This document shows, piece by piece, positions 55,506-64,000 of a DNA stretch of 64,000 bases. The stretch covers positions 8,770,445 to 8,834,444 of the forward strand of contig JAJEKV010000008.1 of assembly GCA_021234155.1 (NCBI GenBank), read 5' to 3'. Every line of letters begins with the position of its first letter. Position 1 is the first letter of the stretch. The notes beneath the pieces were generated by a model that saw nothing but the letters and a program-made list of their open reading frames with translations, was not told where the DNA came from and ran no database searches. This DNA is from Isoetes taiwanensis (Eukaryota > Streptophyta > Lycopodiopsida > Isoetales > Isoetaceae). The position numbers were made by a program, and so were the translations under genes.

Positions 55506-57829
55506 ATGGTAGGCATTACCAAAGGAGAGAAAACGTCGTTAGTTGAGGGAAATGGAGTCTTGAGCACAATGGCGGCAGGTGGGTTTCTACCTTTTCATGG
55601 TTCTTGCAGTCCGATTGTAATCGTTATTCATGCCTCATCTTTTACCTCAGCATGGAGAGAATTTGTCTGGGGTGGTTTGGCCGCTGCATTTGGCGAGAGT
55701 ATAATGCATCCCATTGATACCCTGAAGACCAGAATGCAAAGTGGCCCTCATTTCACTCTTAAGGTATTTCTTCTTCAGATAAAAAATATATGTCATATTG
55801 GAATGACATCTTAATTTTCTAAATCTCTTTTGCTGTGGAGCATGCTTATTTTACTTTTAACTATATACTTATTCATTATCTTGGCAGAGTAATGGCAATG
55901 TAACACAGTCCATCAGTACAATATTGGCAGCAGATGGTGTGCGAGGTCAGATTATTAAGCATTATTTACGTAGTATTTTTGAGGAAATGTGTTTATTATG
56001 TTAATAGAAACCATAAATTTCCTCTTCAGGCCTTTATAGAGGAGTAGCTGCTGGAATAACAGGATCCTTGGTGACTGGTGCAACCTACTTTGGATTTGTA
56101 GAGACCACTAAAGACTGGGTTCATATGAAGAGACCTGAATTAGCTGGTCCATGGGCACTATTTTTAGCTGGTGCAGCTGGTATGTCCATTTTTGTTCATT
56201 TCACTCTGTTTAAGCTGAAAGTGGGAAATGTCCTTCAAATGCATTTTTCTTTATTATTAGGTGTATCTGTGTGAAACAGCTATTATAGGCTAAGCAAAAC
56301 TACAGAGCCGAAAATATAGAAAACAGTTCTTTCCAAGAAGATGCAGGTCGTTCATATTATTGAGTTTAACTTTGGACGAATACAATCACAAGTATAGCAT
56401 TATTGATTAATGCATGGATTACCATAACCAGCGGCCTTTTTGTAGTTAATGAGTCCTGCTCTATGGTAGATGATTTACCTTAGTTCATTTATTTACAATT
56501 GCACATTTAATGATCTAAATACAACAGTGCTTGCTTTACTTGCGTGGATGAACTGCCCCATTTAGCTTTGGTCATGGAGATATTTTAAAGAGCTATCAAT
56601 TATTTAGTAACTTTCTAGGTAATCTTGTGCAGGAGATACAATAGGAGCAGTTGTTTATGTCCCCTCTGAAGTGATCAAGCAGAGAATGCAGGTCCAAGGT
56701 ACAAAACAGTCTTGGGAATTGGCATCATCAACATTGCATGTGAAGCAGGTGTACTATTCAGGGGTTTTCCATGCAGCAAAAATGATCTATGCTAAGGAAG
56801 GTTGCAGAGGTCTTTATGCAGGGTATGTATGGTCATTTCTGGATACGTTTATATCATCTACCTCACACATTATGACTACATCAGGGCTGTATCGCAAAGC
56901 CCAACTTAGACATCAATGTTTCAGTTTGGTCTTTACTTAAACCAAGAGTGGGGGATTATTATGTTTTGTTATTGCAAAGATTTATAACGTTTATGTTAAG
57001 TAACGTTGCACTTGACAAGCAGGATTAAAAACCTTTTATGAAGTGTTTCAAATGGCTGATGCCTCTTTATTAAATACCTTGAAAGAAAACCCATTTGTGG
57101 TAACATACCAAATCCTTTGTACACTTTCTGAGTTTATATTGTATGCAGTTTTCTGTCCACCCTTGCTCGTGATGTGCCCTTTGCTGGCTTGCAAGTAAGC
57201 TTTCTATTGGTGTTATCTTATTTGCTGCTCAAAGCTAATTTTTCTTTTTCATGTAATAGATTATGTTCTATGAAGTATTTAAGCAGAGATTGGGTGGACA
57301 CACGTTTGACAAATGTTCAGCTACACATCAGTTCAGTTCGGGAGAAGACTTTTTGCTTGGAGGAGCTGCAGGGGGTAAATGCCTCTTCACAACTGAAAAA
57401 TATTCGTTATTGCATGTATAAGGTAATATTGGTTATTTCTACAGGTTTAAGTGCGTTCTTAACAACTCCACTTGATGTTATAAAAACACGGATGCAGGTT
57501 CAAGGCACAAGCATGCGGTATGTCATTTGTCTATTTTTTCTGATGAGAAGTACTCATTTAGTGTCAATAAGCATATTGCAATTAATCTGTGTAGGTATAA
57601 GGGCTGGTTTCATGCTTTGCAAACGATCTGGAGAGAAGAAAGCTTTGGAGGTTTTTTCAAAGGCTGTGTCCCGCGTGTGGTATGGTGGTGTCCTGCTTCT
57701 GCCCTTACGTTCATGGCAGTAGAGAGATTGAGAAAAGAGTTCAATGTGGAACCAACTGGAAAGATTGACAAGATTGAAACGGTAGATGTTACTTCTGTGG
57801 TGGTGCCCCATCCTTCTAAAGCAAGATAA
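55506..57829 (+). CDS. Mitochondrial carrier family protein (SLC25; S-adenosylmethionine-carrier-like), 8 exons, intact
   Basis: Inner-membrane metabolite carrier of six transmembrane helices. Exons: 55,506-55,763; 55,888-55,945; 56,030-56,179; 56,633-56,822; 57,149-57,194; 57,260-57,374; 57,445-57,517; 57,595-57,829. All introns are GT-AG, the phase is kept, and the total is 1,125 nt (374 aa). The three carrier signatures are HPIDTLKTRM (exon 1), VPSEVIKQRM (exon 4) and TPLDVIKTRM (exon 7). Repeat-end blocks GLYRGVAAGITGSL, STLARDVPFAGLQ and GGFFKGCVPRVVWWCPASAL are present. It resembles the plant group containing Arabidopsis At1g74240 from memory; substrate is inferred, not shown. The N-terminus (about 48 residues before the first helix) is less conserved. 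Start 55,506 (GACAATGG) is the first ATG of the exon. It lies between SINE/LINE debris and LINE D. Confidence 0.92.
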
Positions 57830-58236
57830 AGCGAGTTTTACAGATTATTCATAATTTGAACTGTTGACTTCGCATTTTTTAACCCTTTTCGGCATTGTAA
57901 AAATTGTGTCAGCATGGGAACCTTTTGCCTAAAGAGGTTGTGTACAGGTCATACAATTTTGTTATACAGAAGGAATGAATATTCCTAGAAAATGTGATGT
58001 TTCAAAGATGATTAAACTCTTTTTCCCTTGCACCATCTTGCTGACCATCGTCTCTCTTGCCATAGAACATTTCTGATACAATTCACATCCGTTGCATGGT
58101 ATTAGGTGGCCAACAATTCCTTATTGCCTGGTATTAGGTAGGTGGCCAATATTGCCTTTTTTCAAGCTCGATCGGTGGAGCTTGATTTCATTACCACTAA
58201 ATTTATAATAGAGAAAAAAAGCATGTTTTAGTTTAG
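57830..58236. other. 3' flank of the carrier gene
   Basis: Probable 3' UTR followed by AT-rich spacer, with no other gene. Right edge (about 58,215-58,240) is an A/T-rich tract reading (TAAAAC)-like on the minus strand, which serves as the tail of LINE D. Confidence 0.5.
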
Positions 58237-60000
58237 TTTTATGAAAATACTAATTGGCCTATGAGACCCAAACAAAAAGAGAGCAGCAACCCGTGCTTCT
58301 CGAGTCCAACGCCCCGTCTCAATGCGGAGACGTTGTGCACCCGTGCGAATGGAAGCTATAAGTCTGCGCTTCTTTACGGGCAAATGGGTGCACACTACTG
58401 GTGTGGGCTTCTCGTGAGCATAGGATTGACTTGCTGCCGATAGTGTGCCATCTTAACGTATGTCCGAGCATCTGCATTTTAGAGCTTGCAAAGGAACCTA
58501 GCATCTAGGTACTGCTTTAGTGCCGTGTGATCCTTCTTTGTCCGTACCTGTACGCATCTGTTTGCCTGTACATCCCAACGTGAGAACCATTGGGCTTGCT
58601 TGTCCTTCCAGCAGGCTTTGAGGCGCTGGGCACCCATTGCTACGGTCAAAGCAAGGTTGGGCAAACGTGTATCACCCATAGCAACCATCTTCTGGAAGTA
58701 AATAATATGGCGTTCCAATGCAGCCCATTGAAGGGGTAGAAAACTTGTTTCCTGAAGTAGGATCTGCTATAGAATTGTGGACTTTACCCCAAGGGCTCGT
58801 GCGAAGAAGGCTTTCTGCACCTGCTCTCCATTGATATCCGTTGAAGGGATATCACCGGACCCCACACCTCTGCCCCGTACAGGAAAACCGGCCCGACCAA
58901 AGCCCTAAACATGTGTGCCTGGTGGCCCCAGGCATACACTCTGCCTTGCGGCTATTGTTCTGCATGGCATATAGTGCTTTCCAGCCCGCCGTGACACGCA
59001 ATCTGATGGCATCCCAATGGGTGTTTGTAGAGAACTCGATCCCCAAATACTTGTAGGTCAGAGCCATCTCGACATCTTGTCCCTGGTAAGTGAATGAGGG
59101 AAGCCTTGGCTGACGAGATGACGAAACTAGCAGCACCCTAGCTTTTGCCACGTTAACTCGCATGTCAATGAATTGGCAAAAAGTGTTAAGAGCATCTAGG
59201 TGACGTTACATGTCCTCTGGAGTATAGGCTAGGAGGTCGACATCGTCAGCATATATGAGTTGCCGGATTATGTGATGCATGAGATGGGCACCCGCACTTT
59301 CGTGCTCAGAATGCCGCCAAACAGTGTGGGGGAGAGGGGGCAACCCTGACGTACTCCAATACTACTGGCTACCAGCTGTCCTGATGGTGTGAGACGTCCT
59401 GAGCATGCCTCATATAGCCTGTATATTGCGTTCTGCAAGTCAACAGGGCCCCTAGCTACTGCAATCTGTCCCATAACTTGTCCCAGAGCATTGTGTCAAA
59501 AGCTTTGCGAAAACCACGAAACAACAATACAGGTTTTGTCGGCGATTCCTGCTATCCTCAATCAGTGTGCGCAGAGTGAAGATATGATCAATGGTGGAAT
59601 GCCCGGGCTGGAAGCCTGCCTGTGTCAGAGCCCGCACCTCTGCGTCTTCTGCCCATATCGTCAGCCGCTGCTCAAGGATGCCAGCCAACAGTTTTGCAAA
59701 GAGAGAGATAACCATAATACTGTGATAGTTGGCTGGGCATTGAGGGTCACCTGTCTGTATATGGGCACAATCCTACTAGTGGTCCACTGGGGAGGGAATC
59801 CTTCTTGCAATGCTTTATTGAATAGTGCCGTGAGGACAGGCACCATTGGAGGCCCAACCCACTTCAGAAACTCTGCTTGCATGCCATCTAAATCAGTTGC
59901 CTTCCCATTAGCTAGGTGTTGCAGGCCCACGATGACATCCCCCTCTGTGATGGCCAGAGCCAGACCCATCTGTGGAGGCACCATTTTCATGTAGTTGCAG
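58237..60000 (-). mobile_element. LINE D: 5'-truncated RT fragment
   Basis: Minus strand. It starts in the region before RT (about 59,990, MGLALAITEGDVIVGLQHL, KATDLDGMQAEFLKWVG). It continues with MVISLFAKLLAGILEQRLTI, GFQPGHSTIDHIFTLR and IGVRQGCPLSPTLFG. It retains an intact-looking catalytic IYADDVDLL box near 59,245 and RT thumb (LPSFTYQGQDVEMALTYKYL). Several frameshifts are present, including a short deletion near 59,310. The 3' end keeps CATAGGCCAATTAG, but the GTGGACG motif is lost or diverged (GTATTTTCATAAAAC). It has no endonuclease. Confidence 0.88.
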
Positions 60001-60519
60001 TTTTGCCCTATGCAGTAGAGCTTGGATCTTGATCTAGAAACAATTGGCTTAGTCGTGTTTAATAATATGCGAGTATGCAATTATCACTAATGGCTAAAAA
60101 GGCCACAGCTGTGTATTAATATTATGCTTGTCTGCAATTATCACAAGTGGCAGAAAAAGGCCATAGATGCTTCATCCATTTCTATTTAAAGAGATGATTT
60201 ACATAAAAAATGGGCATACCTCTAAAATAATGACAAGGGTTGAAATAATGATTGAGATTCTGTTTGAATGCTTTGCATGTTGTTAAAACCAGAAAAAGAG
60301 TAATTATTGGTTCTTGTAATTATCCCAAATTCTATTAATAAAATGAGGCTCGCTTTAAGGGGCATCTTAGATTTTTTCATGCCTGCATCTCGTGTTCAAA
60401 TTGTTTTATCGTAGAAGAGCTTTGAAACAAGAATCAGAGAAGAAGTTTTGCAAGTAGGAAAAGATGGAAGTTGCAAATGGACCTGAAAAACTTGGAGAAG
60501 CTTTGATTGGACCAATGCT
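60001..60519. other. Intergenic, no gene seen
   Basis: AT-rich, with a weak repeat of AATATTATG...CTGCAATTATCAC-like segments near 60,062-60,150. No gene supported. Confidence 0.4.
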
Positions 60520-61610
60520 TCAGTGTGGTTTTGGAAAATGCAGAATGTTGGAGCTGAACCAAAATTGGAGATTGGTGAGGGTGGTGATTGCAAAAGAGAT
60601 GGCATCTCCGACTGCATTGTGATATGGTCTATGGGGTATGGGATAAAGCCTGAAAAGGTTGGGGCCCATTGGATAACGATTTTCTTGAAGGATCCGCCCT
60701 TTTGGTGCATTGGTTATCACTAGAGGTGCTAGTGTATAACATTTGGTATCAGAGCCAAGGTTCAATTCCTCGTGGCAACATTGGTGTGTTCCACATGCTT
60801 GAGGGCAAGCATCTCGAGGAGGAGGAGGAATTGATATGGTCTATGGGGTATGGGATAAAGCCTGAAAAGGTTGGGGCCCATTGGATAACGATTTCCTTGA
60901 AGGATCTGCCCTTTTGGTGTGTTGCATTGGAGAAAGAAGGACAATCAAGTAAAAACGTCCATGATGTTTGGGTTAAGGATGAGCAAATCCTATTAGTGAG
61001 ATTGGAAAACAATACAAAAGAGGGATGGGAGTGTCTGAAGAAAACATTCAAGGCCCATAACACGTCACATAAATCTTTTCTATGGCAAGAATTTTTAGTG
61101 CTAAAATAAAGGAAGAAGATGATCCCACTGAGCATATTAGCACTATGGGAAGCTTAGCAAATCAAATGGCAGCATCAAATTGTGACGAGGATCTGGCTAT
61201 GGCTATATTGGGAAGCCTTCCAGGATCCCGTGACTTTATCAAGCAGGCCATGGGATGTAAAGATGGCAACATGAAGAATGAAACAGTGATTGGTGCAGTA
61301 CTCAAGGCATCTCATCTGCTAAGAAAGATGAGGAAGAGCCAGTTTATATGGCCAAGTTCAAGGCTCAAATAAATGACTTTGAATGCTGGTCTTGTAGCAG
61401 AAAAGGCTACGTTGCAAAGAACAAGAAAGATTGAGATAAAAAGGTAGGAAAAGAAAAACAAGAAGGCAAAAAATATATGAAGGCAAAACCTGCTGAAAGA
61501 AAATGGAATAATGCTCGCTCTAGTGGCTTGGGTGTAAGCATAACAGAAAACAACTTTGTCAAGTCAAAGGAAGAAGAAGACAACAAGATTGCTGAGCATC
61601 CCTAAGTTAT
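60520..61610 (+). mobile_element. Ty1/copia 3: LTR end, primer site and degenerate gag
   Basis: A copia 5' end on the plus strand. TGGTATCAGAGCC at 60,744 is the classic initiator tRNA-Met primer-binding site, right after an LTR-like end (TGTATAACA). Degenerate gag follows: GWECLKKTFKAHNTSHKSFL, DPTEHISTMGSLANQMAASN, DLAMAILGSLPGS (61,020-61,230). A zinc knuckle follows in another frame (CWSCSRKGYVAKN, about 61,388-61,425), in which the His and last Cys are lost. At least two frameshifts occur. No protease, integrase or RT follows, so the element is 3'-truncated. A segment of about 94 bp starting TGATATGGTCTATGGGGTAT is repeated at 60,620 and 60,832. Confidence 0.85.
60744..60756 (+). promoter_or_regulatory. 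Primer-binding site (initiator tRNA-Met type) of copia 3
   Basis: TGGTATCAGAGCC is complementary to the initiator methionine tRNA 3' end. This is the standard copia primer site. It sits two to three bases after the LTR-like CA end. Confidence 0.85.
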
Positions 61611-61639
61611 TATGCGACATATATGAAATGAGATAGACA

Positions 61640-61735
61640 CCTCCATATATCATGTTTCAAAACCATAGGCGTTCCTAATTATAATTGATCATATTCAAAA
61701 TTATAGGCCTCTGCGTCGTAGGATCGACAGGTCTG
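61640..61735 (+). repeat. Decayed inverted copy of the SINE 1 body
   Basis: Plus-strand fragments match the minus strand of SINE 1: CATAGGCG, TTCAAAATTATAGGC and CGTCGTAGGATCGAC occur in the same order as in the reverse complement of 53,881-54,010. Short and diverged; no pol III boxes are recognisable. Confidence 0.45.
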
Positions 61736-62256
61736 AAGCTACATCTTATTTGCAACTACAACTACGAATAATTTTGAACTTACAATAAATAAATATATTA
61801 GAATCGTAATGAATGCTATTGTCAGTAGTTATTATAGCTATTATCTAAACATATATAAATGCTATAGAAAAATTCTTTGGAATATTCGTGTCGCCAGGGC
61901 ATGTATCTTGACCGTCCGTTTATTGGGACACTTTACCCTCGACTGTTCATTCTTCACCGACTCATTGATTGCAGGGCATTTATGGCTTCGTCATGTTGAC
62001 GTTGGATTGGATGCTGACCCCATTTGGCGAAAGTGTAACAGAGAATTGAATCGCTCGCTCCATTCCGATCGTCGTAGCCTATGTTTCAAGGGAGAAAAAA
62101 ATTTGGCACTAAGAATTTCTATGGTCGGTTTAGCTCAACACCAGAGTTATGACAGCTCCGGCATAATCAGGTCGCATGATCACGTCTTCGTCTTTGCCGA
62201 AGTCGTGGTTCAAGACTATATCTCAGTCGGAAAAGCTTGCGCTTTGGCTTTTTGCC
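61736..62256. other. Upstream region of the RALF gene
   Basis: No separate gene. A long plus frame (61,809-62,411) that crosses into the RALF gene in another frame is a shadow. The RALF promoter and 5' UTR must lie here. A TATATAAATG near 61,851 is a candidate TATA element only by sequence. Confidence 0.4.
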
Positions 62257-62658
62257 ATGGATTTTGGAGCAGATACGGCGGTATTGAGGCTCCTTGCGTG
62301 CTTGCTATTTGTTATTGGAGTTGTTATATCCGGCAGTGTAAAATATGGCGCAGAGACCTCTTCTTTTGCTTCTGGATCTACTCGGTTTCAACTGCCTCGA
62401 GGTCACAATAGCGATAAAATTTTGGGAGAATGCCTCCTAGATCATGAGTTTCAGTTTGATTCTGAGATTCACAGGAGGTATCTTGCTCAACAGCAATATT
62501 ATATTAGTTATCAATCTCTGTCAGCTGGCCGCACTCCATGTCCAGCAAAATCTGGTCGTTCTTATTACACGAACAACTGCAAACTAGCAAGCGGCTCTGC
62601 TAATCCTTACAAAAGAGGTTGCTCCACAATTATTTGCTGCCAGAGGGACTCAAGTTAA
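62257..62658 (+). CDS. Rapid alkalinization factor (RALF) preproprotein, intronless
   Basis: Secreted cysteine-rich peptide hormone precursor of 133 aa. The family signals through FERONIA-type receptor kinases at the cell surface (family knowledge). Start 62,257 has a strong context (GCCATGG). An upstream in-frame ATG at 62,176 would bury the signal peptide. Residues 8-26 (AVLRLLACLLFVIGVVISG) form the signal peptide. The prodomain has GECLLDHEFQFDSE. RRYL (73-76) is the dibasic site-1-protease site. The mature peptide includes YISY (82-85), CPAKSGRSYYTNNC (C95, C108), NPYKRGC (C122) and C128. An extra cysteine (C127) replaces the residue before the last Cys, where Arg is common. The frame is intact and no intron is needed. 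Confidence 0.93.
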   Translation: MDFGADTAVLRLLACLLFVIGVVISGSVKYGAETSSFASGSTRFQLPRGHNSDKILGECLLDHEFQFDSEIHRRYLAQQQYYISYQSLSAGRTPCPAKSGRSYYTNNCKLASGSANPYKRGCSTIICCQRDSS

Positions 62659-64000
62659 CTATGTAATACCTATAAATCTGTTCTTTTTGTGGATTTGGAT
62701 GTGAAAAACTCTTCAGAGGTATTGCAACCATGTTGTTGTTCTCTTTGACACAGAAATTGTTCCGTATTTTCCACATTAGTAGAGCTTCAAAACAGGGGAC
62801 AATTGTGTGTCTGTTTAATTCTAGGGCACGAACAAAAAGCCAGAGAGGCGGAGAGGGCAATACAAAAACCATTTCACCATCGTGTTTGAAGACTCCAAAA
62901 CAAGCCAAAATGGAGGAACACTATATGCAGTCCGATTTCTAATAGTTCTTTTCTGGCAGTGGCAATATCTCCAGGTCACTTCTTGGGCTTGCCTTGATAT
63001 GTTGATTTTACTGTTTTTCCATATTCGGTGCTCTACATCCTCAAAGAGGGTAACAGAGACTGGAGTTCTATTTGCTCTAAATTATAAGGACTCGTTGAAT
63101 CTTCTGCTGTAATTCTGGCATCAAAATTGCAGGACTCGGATTGACCAAGCAATAGCTCATGTGGTTATTAAGATTGAAGGTGATATTATTTACCATATTA
63201 TTCTATCGATCTGTGCTAATTCTTATCTGCATGTGCTGAGTCTTACTCTATTTATGGATGCTGAAGCAGACTTCATAGCCCCGGAATGATGCAGAGCATG
63301 ACTTCAGAGTACTATGTGGATCTTCATTTTGTGGAGCCCTAAAGCTCAATCCTTTCAAACAAAGCTCCAACAGAAGGAATGGCGGCCCCTACGGCTTTTT
63401 CAACCATCACCATCAAAGGTATGAGAGTGGTTGGATTTTTCATTGCAACCTTTACCATGCTCTGGAACATGAATCTTTGGGGCGGATAGACTCATGTCAT
63501 GGTGAAGCCAACTTCAATGTAAGTATTCAGTCCTTCTTCTCCTACATATTCTTAGGAAATCATGTTTTTGTCCCAGTTTTCTTACTATCAATGAAAACGT
63601 TGGGTGGGGTTAGATTTAATTCTGATGGTGTTGGGATTTCTCCTTCCTGCTGGGGAAGCTTAGCTTTTGTTTGCTACACTTATCTGAAAACGTTAAAGCA
63701 GCTGCACATGCATCAAACAACAACCAATTGTTCATCCAGATTTTTAAGTGCTGGGTTGTATATGATTTATATGTTTATTCTACTTTGCAAGTTGCATGAT
63801 ATTAGCATGTGAATCTACAATTTTTTCTCTGGGACAATGGAAAATAAAAGATAGACCCATGTGTTATCTAGGCTAGGACCTGCTATATGGAAGGTTTCTA
63901 AAATTTAGGACATTGTTTTAAATAAAATTTGGTTGATGTTATTGCACTTGCTAATCTAGCTTCATGACTCTTCACAGTTTCTGATGAGCATATGCTCACA
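62659..64000. other. Downstream of RALF; no gene firmly supported
   Basis: Probable RALF 3' UTR, then AT-rich sequence. One weak candidate is an ATG at 63,379 (GGAATGGC) opening MAAPTAFSTITIK just before a possible GT splice donor at 63,419. It could be the first exon of a gene that continues beyond the window, but no downstream exon was recognised. Other short frames show no domain. Confidence 0.35.

Noticed and set aside
61809-62411. 200-codon plus ORF overlapping the RALF gene
   Set aside because: Its 3' part is the RALF coding region read in another frame, and the rest has no recognisable domain.
1-64000. CRISPR arrays, rRNA, true tRNA genes, bacterial operons
   Set aside because: No evenly spaced repeat-spacer pattern and no rRNA signature. 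The tRNA-like boxes found belong to SINE-like repeats without a complete cloverleaf. Introns and retrotransposons show this is a nuclear plant sequence.

Overview
This window looks like nuclear DNA of a land plant with a large, repeat-rich genome. The evidence is PLS-type pentatricopeptide (PPR) gene remnants, a RALF peptide gene, plant-type Ty1/copia and LINE elements, a tRNA-Asp primer site in an LTR element, and short GT-AG introns in the one intact multi-exon gene. A fern or lycophyte would fit the style of the PPR genes and the high transposon load, but the sequence does not prove this. All coordinates are read by eye.

Only two genes look intact. One is an eight-exon mitochondrial carrier (SLC25 family) at 55,506-57,829. 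The other is an intronless RALF preproprotein at 62,257-62,658. Broken genes are: two PPR segments (13,666-14,899 and 17,459-18,760), possibly halves of one gene; a 5'-truncated RRS1 (ribosome biogenesis) pseudogene at 43,682-45,103; and the 3' half of an ATP phosphoribosyltransferase (HISN1) gene at 46,273-47,127. The last two keep their introns, so they are DNA-level copies rather than retrocopies.

Layout: 0.9-3.7 kb, an L1-type LINE (minus) with an inverted 5' end; 5.0-7.6 kb, LINE A of a second family (minus); 7.6-10.9 kb, a 5'-truncated copia element with its 3' LTR; 11.8 kb, a hairpin element; 13.0-13.5 kb, a complete non-autonomous TIR element; 13.7-18.8 kb, PPR remnants around a 2.6-kb non-PPR stretch; 19.2-22.7 kb, a second copia, cut by LINE B (22.7-26.3 kb, plus); 27.1-42.0 kb, an L1 LINE that seems to be split by about 10 kb of later sequence, including a complete non-autonomous LTR retrotransposon (33,842-36,919); 42-50 kb, gene fragments; 50.4-54.5 kb, two tRNA-derived SINE families and LINE C; then the carrier, LINE D (58.2-60.0 kb), a copia gag remnant (60.6-61.6 kb) and RALF.

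The most interesting signal is a LINE/SINE partnership. LINEs A, B and C end in the same sequence (GTGGACG, then an A-rich stretch) followed by a different simple repeat in each copy: TTCC, TTCC and TATTC. A short tRNA-like element at 54,395-54,530 ends in nearly the same GACGTAAAAATAC followed by (TATC)n. That suggests a SINE that borrows this LINE's 3' recognition signal. The SINE-flanked tandem duplication at 50.4-54.4 kb also preserves the empty site of the LINE C insertion.
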